Shown here one piece after another: positions 1 through 11,194 of a stretch of 64,000 nt of DNA. The stretch comes from Diphasiastrum complanatum. Its lineage: Eukaryota; Streptophyta; Lycopodiopsida; Lycopodiales; Lycopodiaceae. The notes under the pieces were generated by a model. It saw only the letters and a program-made list of their open reading frames with translations, made no database searches and was not told the origin of the DNA. The stretch covers positions 29,286,340-29,350,339 of the forward strand of contig CM055111.1 of the NCBI GenBank assembly GCA_029204225.1, read 5' to 3'. The number at the start of each line of letters is the position of its first letter. Within the stretch, counting starts at the first letter, position 1. Made by a program: the position numbers and the translations under genes.

Positions 1-59
1 GACTATCATGTTTATTAAAGTATTTACTATATATTATTAAGTTTAAAAAATATAGTTCA

Positions 60-2680
60 AATGAAACTTGAAATTTCAATGTTCAAACATAGTTGCAACT
101 CGCAAATACAATTGACGGATGGCAAGCTTCTGCAATCTAGGGACATCACTCCCATACTTGTCCCACCATGAAACAGGGCGCAATTGTCTTGCTTTGAGCC
201 ATGCTCTTGGAGACCTAGACTCAAGAGTCTCGCCCTTGCACATGTGATCCAATGCACATTGAAGATCATTCATGAGTGGGTCTTATGCAATGCTGAGTGT
301 GACAATGTGGCCACTCACAAGATTAGGATTCAAGAAAGACTAAGGACTTGAAAAAATAACAAATATAATAGAAATGCCATAACTCATACTTGAAGACATT
401 GAGATCATCCTGTATAATAGGATCAGGATAGACCATCTCAATGTATGTGCACCATCCCTGTCAGAGCTCTCCATCATGGAACTGATCTTCATTCTACCAT
501 AGAGGGCAAAAAATGCAAGCCATAGCGTGAAGAGGTTGATGGAGCCACTCCCACCTAAGCTTGCCACTTTTCTCTTATTTCTCTAACCTAAGCTTGCCAC
601 TTTTCAAATTTCAAACCTCTGTGTACTAAAGGTAGTGCAGGTGCGAATCTGCTCTCCCTCTCCCAGCCTATCCATGAACTCATAGAGAAGGCCCAAAGTG
701 AAGCCCTCTCTATCTGTAAGGCACATGACATTGTAATGAGGCTGCAACCCTGTGACAATGGCCTGTGCCTCATCCCAAAAAGGAGATGATGGCACAATCC
801 TCTCAAATCGCTAAGCCTTAGGCTCTAATGAGGGCCTCCACTCCTACCAATGGTTTGAGACCACCATCTACCTCAAGCTGCCATGCACCTTCAAGAGGTG
901 CTCCAGAAAAATGAAAATAAAGGCAAAATTGGAACGAATCATGATTGGAAATTGTATTAGGCTTCAACAAATCAATTATCGGACAACAAAGTTGAAAGTA
1001 GTTACTAGTAAGCTACATACTAACTTCTAAGAATCTAAGCGATGAATCAAATTTTTATAGAAAAGTAGACATGGCGGGAACAAGCCTCAAAAGCTCGAGG
1101 CTAGAATAGGCCCTGAACATGCCCATGACCCTTGGTCTCTTGGTGACAAACCTTATCAAGAACTGGCTTGTGTCTTTAGCCTGTCTAATTCATGCCAACT
1201 TTGTTATCCAAAATAAGAGATCTAAGCAATGTGCAACACAGGGTGTCCAAAAAATCCAAAGGTACTTCTCATTCATGAGCTTCCCCATGGCAACACAATT
1301 TACATTGTTGTTTGTGACAACTTGCAAAGCACAACAATGCAACATTGGATACCCATGATCCGAGAATCATCATTGAACAAGTAGTACATATTAAGTAAAA
1401 ACTTTTCACTGCTTAGTGTTATTAGTTAAGTAACAAGTTACACTCGTAAGTACTAAGTAGCTACTAGCTACAACTTAGAAGTTTGTACTTACAACTTACA
1501 AATGTCAAGTAAGTACAAAGTTCTAGCTCTCATTAGTCTAGACTCATACCTGCACAACATTTTCTTTCTTGACCGCCACAATGGCCTCGTCAATATATCT
1601 GAATAATGTCTGGCCATCCAAGGCTAAGCCCGCTTGCAAGTTGTTGATGGATCTCGGGAACATCGTGCCCAAGCAAGAAGAAACCAATATATCTACAATA
1701 TGGCGCTTTCTGGCATCAGTCTGACAATCTGATATGATGGAGCACTCGTACCTAGTTCAAAAGATCCCATTGTCCACAAAATTCAAATTTCAGATGGCAA
1801 TTGTCAATTGCGAGTACAATTTACATATTATAATTATTTCAATCATTCTTAGAACATAAAAGTTAAGACATAGAACTGGCACTTCAAACTTGGAGCTTCA
1901 AGTTTGAAGATAAATGATAATACATATTACATTAAAGTAAGGTTTAGGATTTACACGGTCCATGATCACCTGATAGGCTCTAGCTCCCTATCCACAAAGT
2001 CTCGCTCGACAACTAGCTGACTCATCCTAATTGCTGCATGGATGGAAACACCCACTCTGAAGCAATCCTAGACACATGTCTCATCATCTCCCTCCATGCA
2101 GGGTCGCAGCTAAGTGAAAGGGGAGGTTGCATTTGTTGAAACATGTCTTAATAGACACATTGGCTATCTCCTTGTTACTTTGCTAGAAGGATGCCACATA
2201 CACATCCCTACCCCTAAGCTGTGTACTGCTCTGGGCATGAGAAGAACCTTGCGACGGCTGTGTCACTGCATCGGTTTGAGTCTGAGTCTGACCCCTTGAT
2301 GTCGAGGGGTCTGCTGGAACTGTTGCAAATTGCTAGTGGCCACAAATTAATAGTTACTATCTAGATTCCACGACAATGGACTAGATGAATCATGTAGTAG
2401 ATTGTAGTAATGTCGAAGTACAACTTAGGAATTAGGAATCACTTGACACTGATTACGTTCACTAACCTGTGGTCGAAGGACTAGCCTCCGAGGTAGCTGT
2501 AGATGCACTTGTAGGTATCATCAATGAGTCTGGTGCCTGCATACAACCTGCAATCTCATAACCAAGCAAACACAATAGTTGTGCCTTAATTCTACTGGGG
2601 CCACCTGTGTAGTCCTTGCCGCAATACTTACATGTCCGCCTCTTAGTGCCTGAGGTGCCATAATTCGAAGCAATTGTCAC
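60..2680 (-). pseudogene. Decayed hAT-family transposase (BED finger, DUF659, C-terminal dimerisation domain)
   Basis: Read on the minus strand, blocks appear in the order of plant DUF659/hAT transposases. A BED-like finger (CKYCGKDYTGG, about 2640-2560) comes first. The DUF659 core follows at about 1790-1560 (DARKRHIVDILVSS, then LFRYIDEAIVAVKKENVVQ). It resumes at about 1330-1215 (WIFWTPCVAHCLDLL) and continues to about 1040 (AKDTSQFLIRF). A linker lies at 795-640 (FWDEAQAIV, YEFMDRLGEG), and the dimerisation motif at about 200-85 (SWWDKYGSD, PRLQKLAIR). The family catalyses cut-and-paste transposition in the nucleus. Frameshifts and stops separate the blocks, and about 200 bp after ENVVQ opens with a donor-like CAG|GTATGAG, so an intron is possible. 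I found no terminal inverted repeats. Family assignment is secure; a single exapted gene with introns is the less likely alternative. Confidence 0.82.
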
Positions 2681-2722
2681 ATGATCTCACAAGGGATCCT
2701 TCTCTCTCGGCATGGTATCTAC

Positions 2723-2744
2723 TCTCTCTCTCTCTCTCTCTCTC
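2723..2744. repeat. (CT)n microsatellite
   Basis: A pure CT run of about 11 units lies just outside the 5' end of the hAT remnant. Confidence 0.9.
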
Positions 2745-4075
2745 AAGAGTCAAGACTTAGTGGAAAGTGCTCACTCAAACCTGTATGATCTAGATTCTAA
2801 TTTCTATCTCAATTATTGGAAATCTGCACGCGGACGGGGGCTCGGGACAGCAGGTAAGCGAGGTTTTTTTTTTTTTGAAAACGGTTCGAACCAGGCCGGT
2901 TCGAACTGGACGTTCGAATCACAGTTTTTCGACACAACTATATACTATAGTTGGTATTAGGCCTGGCATATTCCGTAAGGTAGTCCTTAACCCGAAATGG
3001 GTTCTATGTCCCTATTTGGTTAAGGCTTTGTTTCATGCAAGAGTGGTTGTGGATGATGCCTATATTGGGTATTGTAGCTATGCAGGTAGAGGGATTATCC
3101 TAAAAGGAGAATCCATATGTCGTATGGAGGCTAGGTTTGGGAGAGCATATCCATATCCTCACTTTTTGTGTTGACATGTTGTGAGTATCGACAATCGATC
3201 AATCTCTCTAGGCTCTTGCTACCATAGTATCTTCTATAGGGATCAACTTGGGGGCATTAACAGTTTGTTAGATTGTTAGTTGGGTGGTTCTTGCCACAAC
3301 CCGATCTCTTGTTTGCTCGTCTCTTATCTAGGTGATCGTTGTGGGCTTTACAGTCATCAAGCCAAACAGGTAGAAAGTCATTATGTACCAATGTCTTAAA
3401 AAGCTCTCATGATGGACATGCTCAAGGTTTTGATGAGAGGCAGTTGTTTCACCTTCTCCGACCTGTCAAATTCACTACAGTCCTTGAGGCCTGTCTGGTT
3501 GGTGAAGTGATCCATTATGTGTAGTTCATTTTGTAAGGTCCATTGAACATTTTTGTTGATCCATATGGTTCTTGGCACGCTCAAGATTGGAGAAGAGGGC
3601 ATTATACCTCCCCAGTACTGCCCTTAAATTAGTCAATTTATCAAGCTTTTGAATCTCTGACCAGGTAGGTGCCTTGTCTTTTTAACTTTTTTAGGAGCCG
3701 TTTTTATGTTCAAACATTGGATGTTAAGGACAGTGCAAGTTTAGTTCTACTTTGGCTTTGGATGTCATGTTCCTGTAGATGTAACATTGGTGAGCAAAAG
3801 GCCTTTGCAAGTTTATTGGAAACCTATTTCTTTGTTTATCTCTTTTGGAAGTTTATACGATTTACAATTTTCAATGGTCTAATGCCTTTCAGGTTTGATA
3901 TTGTCTTTTTGAGAGCTCATAATCAATCACTATGTGAAGTATTCATTATAGAATTGTGTGCTCATATATTTGGTGTTGACCTGTTTTTGATCATGATATC
4001 ACTGCAGTCTGCATCAGAGTTGGTTATTCTTCTGCGTGGTATTCACACTTTGTATCATTACATTGATGTTACAGG
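2745..4075. other. No convincing gene; possible intron upstream of the 4076 exon
   Basis: Short open frames here have no recognisable domain. At 2879-2910 a T-run is followed by two near-identical copies of CGGTTCGAAC in opposite or overlapping orientation, giving a short palindromic stretch. The last part (3690-4075) is T-rich and ends in a good acceptor (TTGATGTTACAG), consistent with intron sequence. Confidence 0.4.
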
Positions 4076-4253
4076 AGCTGACTGAGAATGAAACAGAAGA
4101 GCAAAGAAAAAAACGGGAGTTTGACGAAATTAGAAATCAATATTCTAGTTTAGAGACAACATATATGAAGTTTTTAGCTGACAGTGGGCTATCAAGATCT
4201 GGATATTGGCGAGGTGGAGTGCCGTCTGCTGCTCAGGACAGGGATACAAGATA
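4076..4253 (+). CDS. Possible terminal exon of an unrecognised gene
   Basis: An acceptor-like TGTTACAG is followed by 58 codons and a stop. The peptide is charged and helical at first (ELTENETEEQRKKREFDEI), then YMKFLADSGLSRSGYWRGG, then a short tail to TAA. The amphipathic, non-repetitive composition is unlike the chance frames nearby, so I read it as a real 3' exon or the remnant of one. No upstream exon could be joined with confidence. The 524-bp tandem duplication that begins about 100 bp after the stop would lie in the 3' region. I do not recognise the family. Confidence 0.35.
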
Positions 4254-4350
4254 AATAGTTCAAGCATAAAATAACTTTGCAGTTTTACAACAAGGAAACA
4301 ATCTTGAATAGCAGAAAATATAAGCATATACACATGTTAGTAGTTACTAT

Positions 4351-5360
4351 ATCTGGCATTCAAATAAAATTCTGGTTGTGATGCTGCATCATGTGGAATT
4401 AGGCTGCCCAATGCTGCTTTTTCGGAGTTTTGTAAGTTCTAATTAGCTCGTGTTCAATGACTTGTCATTTATTTTATCAGGGTTGATTATCCCTGACATT
4501 GTCCACCATCTTGGTTCTTCCTCTCTATAGATGTAATTATAAGTAAAATTGATGTCTATTTGTATATTTTGGGGGGTGAAGGACCTGCTCTTGTACATGC
4601 TTCATTGTATTATAACATTTTAGTCAATGTCTCATTGATCTTTGGAAGGTTGACTGTCCTTGGAAGGTATTCGTGTATCAAATGCTTTAATGATGGATAT
4701 CTTTGATCTTCTTTGGTTGCGTGTATATTTTCTTCTAAGCTTTAGTTTATGACATTATAGATTGAGTTTGTGAATCTAAATATACTGCGATCTAACAAAA
4801 GTGTATTTTATCAAATTCGCTTCATATTTTTCAGGGTCATCATCCACTTCAGTTGAAGTGTCCAGTTTGACTGCATCTGGCATTAAAAAAGAACTGTGGC
4901 TGTGATGCTGCATTATGTGAAGTTAGGCTGCCCAATGCTGCTTTTTGGAAATTTTGTGAGATTAATCAGCTTGTGGTTAATGAATCTTCATTTATTCTAT
5001 CAGGTTTGGACATTGTACGCCATCTTGGTTTTCCCTCTCTATAGATGTAACTACAAGTAACCTTGATGGTCGTTTGTATTATTTTTGGAGGTACGGGTCC
5101 TGCTGTTGTACATGCTTTGTTTGTTGGTTTGCCTTTGGAAGGTTGACTTGTCTTTTGAAGGTAATCGTATTTGAAATGCTTTGCTGATATCTTTGATCTT
5201 TTTTGGTTGCATGTTTTATTTTCTTCTAAGCTATAGGTATGACATTACAGACTTTTCAAATTGAGTGTGTGGATTTGGATATATTGCAATCCCACGAAGG
5301 TCTGTTTTATTGAATTAGCTGCACATTTTTCAGGATCGTCAACCTGTCAACTACAGTCAG
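4351..5360 (+). repeat. Tandem direct duplication, about 524-bp period
   Basis: Copy 1 (about 4351-4862) and copy 2 (about 4875-5360) share long matching blocks in order. These include ATCTGGCATT at both starts, TTAGGCTGCCCAATGCTGCT, CCCTCTCTATAGATGTAA-like segments, a GGTTGACT/TCCTTGGAAGGT region and a final TTTTTCAGG. They have diverged by substitutions and small indels, so the duplication is old. No coding frame is preserved. Confidence 0.85.
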
Positions 5361-6213
5361 CTTTTGATACAAGCTTCAAGTACTCTTACTTTTCCATCTT
5401 AACTTTTCATGAAAATTATCCTGATCATTTCAGATCACTTCAAATTGGAAATGCTACTCGTGTTATCTAAAAAGCAAATAAAAACCAGTAACATCTTGTC
5501 CCGAGTTGAGACTTGGACATGCTAATGTTTCCAATATTAATACCATCATTCAAGTGTATAGCACGCATTTGAAAGAAGCAGTGGTAAAATGTTTCTGAAG
5601 TTCTATGAGATCCCACTTGAGTAGCTATGGAGGAATTTTTCCTTGAATTTTGGTAACATAATTTTGATGTGGAGTCTGATATACAATGGGCAGAACCATC
5701 CAATTTTGATGCCTCCTGCTTCACATTTGAATTAAAATTTTGACCTCATGCTCATCCATGGAACCACAACATTTGCTTTTCTCTCCTTGTTGGCTAAGGA
5801 GATTGTGAGATCCACATATAGAATCTGGATAGATGCTTTGAGAGTAGTCATTGGGTGTACCTTAACCACTAGACGAGCACTTCAACAACTTTGGTGACTC
5901 TACTTTAACATTTTGAGAGCATTTCACAAATTATGATTTTGTAAGAAAGAGATATGGGCAGTGGAGTAATTAATGTGTAATCTAGTGTTTGACATATCAT
6001 TTCCTTACCTTTGTCATGTGACGTTCTACTCGTGAGCAAGATTAGGGATGTAAGACACAGAAATTTAATACTTGGCATTGGGTACACAAGGTTAACCCAA
6101 CTAAGATCAATTTTGATATACAGTCCTTGCCTCATTAGCTTCATGTATATACTAACTTGTAGCATTGCATCAACTTTGATTTACAATGCATCTTTGTTTC
6201 CAAGGGGGATTCC
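5361..6213. other. No gene seen
   Basis: AT-rich sequence with only short, domain-free frames on both strands. Confidence 0.5.
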
Positions 6214-6291
6214 AGGCTGGACCTTTGATTTACAATGGATGGAGGAGTCTCTTTAGGCTGGACCTTTGATTTACAATGGAGGAGTCTCTTT
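6214..6291 (+). repeat. Short tandem repeat, two copies (41 and 37 bp)
   Basis: Both copies start AGGCTGGACCTTTGATTTAC and end GGAGTCTCTTT. The second lacks four bases (TGGA). Confidence 0.9.
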
Positions 6292-6301
6292 TGACCGTAT
6301 G

Positions 6302-6445
6302 GTAAGTAGCATTGCATACTTCTTGGGCTACTAGCATCTTATATAGTAAGTAGCATTGCATACTATTTGAGTTGAACTCTTAGACCATACTTCTTGGGCT
6401 ACTAGCATCTTGTAGAGTAAGTATCATTGCAAATTATTTGAGGTT
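6302..6445 (+). repeat. Interleaved tandem repeats
   Basis: TAAGTAGCATTGCATAC-type units recur at about 6302, 6346 and 6418. CTTCTTGGGCTACTAGCATC occurs twice between them (about 6319 and 6391). This is local duplication with no coding content. Confidence 0.8.
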
Positions 6446-6529
6446 GAATACTTCAAGTTGTATAGACCTTTTGATGAACATTGAGGTGAAGAGTGGGGGC
6501 ACTCATTGTTCATGAGTCCTTGCTTTGCT

Positions 6530-6720
6530 CTAAAATGCATCGTGGGCTTGAACCTGCGACCACAGAAATTTTGGATGCCAAGCGAACCAACTCAGCCAAC
6601 CCTATTGGATCTCACTTAGAAATGCATCTTGGGTTCAAGGGGGGATTTGGGGTCAAAGAAACTTTGGATGCCAAGGTAATCAAAGGTAACCAACCCTCAA
6701 CCCTCTTAGCAATTCTCGGT
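6530..6720 (+). repeat. Diverged duplicate of about 85 bp
   Basis: Two blocks begin AAATGCATC, continue TGGGCTTGAA/TGGGTTCAAG, and end TTTGGATGCCAAG...CCAACC. They look like an old duplication. Confidence 0.5.
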
Positions 6721-6829
6721 TAAAAATGGAAGTTGGCCAGCCTTTGTTTAGCTTTGCAAGAAATAAGTTATTAGCTGTGAGTTTGAGCACAAAAATTAAG
6801 GTCATATGTGCCTTACGGGCTGGGATAGC

Positions 6830-9800
6830 TCATGCAGGGTGGTCACGAGGCCTTCTTATTCGACGGCGTCTAATGGGCACATAGCAGAGCGCCATATTTT
6901 TGGCGACTGACGTGACTGTGTTCAGGCTTTTCCATGACCATGCTCTGATCCAATACCCTTTGGGGCCGGGCGATGGCGATGGCGATCGAGGATCGCTCAG
7001 CTCTCTACTACCGCTTGGCGAGAACCCAGCACCGCTTTCCTTTTCTGTCTGTTTTAATGCCCCTTCTTCTCCATCCTTGGATTCTTCTGCTTCTCCAGCA
7101 GCTAGGTCGAATCTAGCCTCCATTTGATGTTTTTTGGGGTGTGAAGATCCGCTGCTCTGCGTGTTCTCAACCATGGGTTCGTGTTTGTGTTCTCCTGTCT
7201 GTGAAGATCCAGGGCTGCTGGTTGGCGGATCGATATCAGAGGGAGGTGGAGCGGAAGGATCCGTGTCGGGTATTGCTGTTGCAGGTGATGTTGATTTCTG
7301 ATCTGCTGAGTGATCGATGTTACCCGTCTCCATTGCTTCGTATTCTCCTGGACTGCTGCCTCCTGTTTGCTCTGCAAAATTGGATGCGGTTACTGCAATC
7401 AAAGGCTCATCTGATGTTTTGCACGGTGTAGTATGAGGTTGCCCGACAAGGGAAGTAGCAGTGTTTGTTGGAGTTATCAGAAATTGACTTGATTGGGTTA
7501 CGTGGGTAGCGCCGGATTGATCAACAACCGTCGTAGCTGGGCGTGCTTTTGATCTTTCACCTGCAGCGACACTAAGCAAAGAGACTTCAGGATTCTGGGT
7601 CGGAGCACCCTTAAGCCCTACAGTAAACTTTACTCTGATGTGCACAATGTGCTGTTCATCCCAATGATGAGATATATTTGAAGATAAGCTTCGAATCACC
7701 GCATCTCTCTGAGGTGGTTTTCGAATGTTGACTGTTGCCTTCAACCTTGGATCGGTGATATAGACCAAAAACTTGTGCTTGATTTTGTAGATGTAGACGT
7801 AAGACAATCCAGCCAGTTGCCAATCTACCATCTCACATAACTGTAGATCGATTTCAGGATGTCTCATCTTTAGGAAGACGTTATTTGGGAGTTGCGGATC
7901 TGTATGATATGTGTAATTTACGATAACTGTGCGGTAGACTCGCTTTTTTCCTGCGGGACGTGGCTGCTGATCTTGTAGTATTGTAGCACGTAGCCGTCTT
8001 TTGTAGCAAGAAACTCCATTCTCGCTCGTGGTGCGGGCGTCGTCCTTGATCTTGACTCGTTGGAATTCCTCCATGTCTTTGACGACGACGTGCTCGATGG
8101 CTTCCTCATTATTGTGCTCGAACATACTGCTTGCAGCACTTAGCCACGGTTCTTTATCTTCCCACGGAGGTGATTTTGGATCAGGTTTTCGATGGGCTGG
8201 AGTAGTGTTTGGAGTAGACGGATTTACCTCGACTGCTCCGCCATATGAAGAAGCATCAGGTCGCTGATGTTCCGATGAAAACTTCGAGCTAGAAATTCTA
8301 CCATGGGAAGGTCTAACAATCCCTTGTATGGGCCGCAGATCATCTTGATCGTGAGGAATAATAGGAGAATCCACAGCAGGATCTCCCTCAGTAAATCTAG
8401 TCATACCAAACGACAAAGGACTGTCGCTCCTTTTCAATCGTGCTCCTGCTGCTGATAGCGGGGCCGGAGGAGGCTGAGGATCGACCTCCTCAGATGGATC
8501 GAAAGATTGATTTGCCCTTGGTGCAGCAAGAGTCTCATAGGACTTAGCAATGTCAAGCCAGCCTGATCGATGGGCGCAATGGAGATCATTATGTTCATCA
8601 TGTAAGGATGTCTCCTGTTGGCCTGAGCTTGCGGCCTCCTCTTGTGTGCTACCGGGATGCCCCGCATGCCATTGATTGCTGCGGGACCTTTGAAAAGTTT
8701 CAGGTTGTGCTTGAGCTTGGAGTTGCTGCTCCTGCTGTGGGAACGAAAGCGGCAGAGCATCGCTGTGGTGCGGCTTCTGGGTCGGTACTGTGCGGCTTCT
8801 GGGTCGGCCTAGTTCATCTCCGCGAGACTTGACCTGTTGGAGACTTAGCTGATGGCCTCTGGATCGCTGTGAATCTGCATCTTCGTGAGAATGGATGGTA
8901 GGATGCGTACTCATCGACTGAGATCTCAGTCTCCTTGACGGTTCTCCTTCTGAGTCGTCTCTGCGAGGACCGAGAGCCTGAAAATTGAGCGATTGACTTC
9001 TTAATCGTTCTGATTGATCACCAGGAAGGTTTCTCAATTGCATTCTGATCTGCAGCTTGCCTGCTTCATTTCCAGGAGGAGAGTGCTCGGGCGGAGAAAT
9101 GGGCGACGAGTCTGGGCTTGGAAATTGACCTGCTTCGTCTCGCTGAGACTCTATTGGCGTAGTAATTCTCCTGGACTGACCTCCTTCTTCTTCACGAACC
9201 TCTCTTGTCTGACTAATCCTCCTGTTAGAGACCCTAAATTGGTCTGCTTCTTCTTCACGAGGCTCTATTGTCTGAGTACTCCTCCTGTTGGCGATCCTGG
9301 ATGGGCTGGCCTCTTCTTCACGAGGCTCTGCAGTAATGCTCCTGTTGGGGATCCTCGAGTGGCCAGCTGCTTCTTCTTCACGAGACTCCATTGTCTGAGT
9401 AGTCCTACTAGTGTTGGCGATCCTGAATTGGCCAGCTGCTTCTTCCTCGCCAGGCTCTATTGTCTGAGTAATCCTCTTGTTGGGGATCCTTGATGGGTCT
9501 GCTTCTTCCTCACGAGACTCCATTGTCTGAGTACTCCTCCTGTTGGCGATCCTGGACTGGGCTGGTGCTTCTTCACTTGACTGCTCGATTGATGGAGCAA
9601 CCCTCCTATTGGCGATATTGGATGGGCCTGCCTCTTCTTCACGAGGCTCTGCAGTAATCCTCCTGTTGGGGATCCTGGACTGACCAGCTACTTTTTCTTC
9701 ACGAGGCTCCATTGTCCGAGTAATCCTACTGTTGGGTATCCTGGATGGGTCTGCTTCTTCTTCACGAGGCTTTATTGTCGGAGTAATCCTGGTGGCTCTC

Positions 9801-10498
9801 TTGAGCTTGCCTGCTTGTTCTTCAGGAGACTCTATTGTCTGAACAATCTTCCTGATGCCTATCCTGGACTGGCTTTCTTCTTCTTCACGAGGCCTCGTCG
9901 ACACAACCGCAGTAGCACTCCTGGGTCGTGTTGCAATACCATCATCTCTACGACGATAGACTGGCTGAGAATCGATCCCGTTGAAGTTTCCTGTTGGCGC
10001 TTCAGCACGACGATACACTCGCTGAGAGTCGACAGTTGCGCTTCTGGGTCGCGATGCATCATTTCCATGAACACATTCTTGCTGAAAATCTAGTGCATTG
10101 GCCTGTTTGAAGGGTGCTGCATCATCTCGACGACGAGATGTTGGCTCTGAAGCGATCTCGCTGAGGCTTCTCGTGAGTGCTGCATCATCTACAGGACTAG
10201 ACATGGGCTGAGCAACGATTTCACTGTCAGCTCTGAAGGATGCTGCATTACCTTCACGACCATATGTTGGGTCAGCCTTGATCACGCTGCTGCTTGCGGT
10301 GAGTTCAGCTTCACTTCCAAGACGTTGCAGCGTTTGAGAATCCATGACATCGTTGCTGTGTAGTTGCCCAGCTTCTACCTGCCCACTCCATGTTCTTTGA
10401 CTCGACGTCCCAGGAATTGAAGAATTTCTCACACCTGCTTCATTGATCTTTCCACGATATTCTAATTCCTTCCTACTCAGTGTGCCCTTCACTGGCAT
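6830..10498 (-). CDS. Intact 1222-residue protein of unknown function, mostly disordered, one folded domain
   Basis: One uninterrupted frame, with start context AACAATGCC. Residues 1-200 are polar and rich in RRRDD- and DSQ-type motifs. Residues 200-450 are about 12 degenerate units of 17-23 residues built on REEEA..SRI.NRR.TQT. Residues 450-790 are Ser/Pro/Gln-rich and probably disordered. Residues 800-965 form the only stretch that looks folded, with alternating hydrophobics (RVYRTVIVNYTYHTDP, LSYVYIYKIKHKFLVYITD). Residues 970-1180 are again disordered. The tail holds a Trp-rich GYWIRAWSWK and a basic cluster RRRRIRRPR that could be a nuclear localisation signal. I recognise no family. Base composition is more GC-rich than the flanking repeats. 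Lack of stops over 3.7 kb, with low complexity but a coherent domain, argues for a real host gene. A single exon or intronless retro-copy origin is possible. Confidence 0.75.
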   Translation of the reverse strand: MPVKGTLSRKELEYRGKINEAGVRNSSIPGTSSQRTWSGQVEAGQLHSNDVMDSQTLQRLGSEAELTASSSVIKADPTYGREGNAASFRADSEIVAQPMSSPVDDAALTRSLSEIASEPTSRRRDDAAPFKQANALDFQQECVHGNDASRPRSATVDSQRVYRRAEAPTGNFNGIDSQPVYRRRDDGIATRPRSATAVVSTRPREEEESQSRIGIRKIVQTIESPEEQAGKLKRATRITPTIKPREEEADPSRIPNSRITRTMEPREEKVAGQSRIPNRRITAEPREEEAGPSNIANRRVAPSIEQSSEEAPAQSRIANRRSTQTMESREEEADPSRIPNKRITQTIEPGEEEAAGQFRIANTSRTTQTMESREEEAAGHSRIPNRSITAEPREEEASPSRIANRRSTQTIEPREEEADQFRVSNRRISQTREVREEEGGQSRRITTPIESQRDEAGQFPSPDSSPISPPEHSPPGNEAGKLQIRMQLRNLPGDQSERLRSQSLNFQALGPRRDDSEGEPSRRLRSQSMSTHPTIHSHEDADSQRSRGHQLSLQQVKSRGDELGRPRSRTVPTQKPHHSDALPLSFPQQEQQLQAQAQPETFQRSRSNQWHAGHPGSTQEEAASSGQQETSLHDEHNDLHCAHRSGWLDIAKSYETLAAPRANQSFDPSEEVDPQPPPAPLSAAGARLKRSDSPLSFGMTRFTEGDPAVDSPIIPHDQDDLRPIQGIVRPSHGRISSSKFSSEHQRPDASSYGGAVEVNPSTPNTTPAHRKPDPKSPPWEDKEPWLSAASSMFEHNNEEAIEHVVVKDMEEFQRVKIKDDARTTSENGVSCYKRRLRATILQDQQPRPAGKKRVYRTVIVNYTYHTDPQLPNNVFLKMRHPEIDLQLCEMVDWQLAGLSYVYIYKIKHKFLVYITDPRLKATVNIRKPPQRDAVIRSLSSNISHHWDEQHIVHIRVKFTVGLKGAPTQNPEVSLLSVAAGERSKARPATTVVDQSGATHVTQSSQFLITPTNTATSLVGQPHTTPCKTSDEPLIAVTASNFAEQTGGSSPGEYEAMETGNIDHSADQKSTSPATAIPDTDPSAPPPSDIDPPTSSPGSSQTGEHKHEPMVENTQSSGSSHPKKHQMEARFDLAAGEAEESKDGEEGALKQTEKESGAGFSPSGSRELSDPRSPSPSPGPKGYWIRAWSWKSLNTVTSVAKNMALCYVPIRRRRIRRPRDHPA
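9157..9901 (-). repeat. Intragenic tandem repeat encoding REEEA/SRI.NRR units
   Basis: About 12 degenerate units of 51-69 bp, all in frame, encode the acidic-then-basic repeat of the 1222-residue protein. All units differ in length by multiples of three, as expected if coding constrains expansion. Confidence 0.85.
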
Positions 10499-10857
10499 TG
10501 TTCTGATCCGTGTTTCTGTACCTTTGACAACAACACAGACCAGGGAATTGTAATGCTAAGATCTGCATCTATGCCATTAGTACTTTGAAATGCTGCATTT
10601 CATTTTACTGATCCATCACTCATGAAGTGGACTTCAAGTGATATATCTGCAGCTCATATTTGGATTGTTTTGGTAGTCATATAATGTTTAGAAACAAGAT
10701 TGACTTATAAAGCCGCATCTGTCTCACACATATCCTATATTTTTTTTTATCCTAGACAACTACTTTCCTTTCAATTCATTCATTCATATATTCTCTGTCT
10801 GGTCTCTGTCACACACTCTCACTCTCTCTCGCTCTCTCACACTCTCTCACACTCTCA

Positions 10858-10902
<45 letters not shown>

Positions 10903-11190
10903 TCGTAAGCAAGGGGGTAGCAACGGTCGCGACCGTTACGAACATTTGAGGCCTAAGTTTCCAAAAAGAAATGGGGTGGGGCTGCCTCGTATCTAATAGC
11001 ACGCACCGCTTTGGCGGCTGGCCTGTGAGCCACATGTTTAAAAAAAAAAACTGGTTGCCCGGAGTGCCACGTCACACAGTAGCCAGATTAACATCCCATA
11101 ATCATTTTTGGGAAATCACTAGTAAGCCATATAAGTGGCAACTGGCCCTCTTTTTCCCTTCCATGAAAAAATTTGTTAAAAATCAAAAAG
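10499..11190 (-). promoter_or_regulatory. 5' flank of the 1222-residue gene with long (GA)n tract
   Basis: In gene orientation, a GA microsatellite of about 85 bp (10811-10896) lies about 310 bp upstream of the start codon. GA/CT tracts are common in plant 5' regions and bind GAGA-type factors. No TATA box was placed with confidence. The rest of the stretch has no gene. Confidence 0.4.
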
Positions 11191-11194
11191 ATTT

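Noticed and set aside
2879-2910. GGTTCGAAC motifs suggesting a tRNA T-arm
   Set aside because: No acceptor, D-arm or anticodon stem could be placed around either copy.
3396-3602. 68-codon minus-strand frame as an integrase tail
   Set aside because: No conserved integrase residues on close reading.
9014-9493. 159-codon plus-strand frame with repeated CFFFTRL units
   Set aside because: It is the exact antisense of the REEEA repeat of the 1222-residue protein; the periodicity comes from that repeat.
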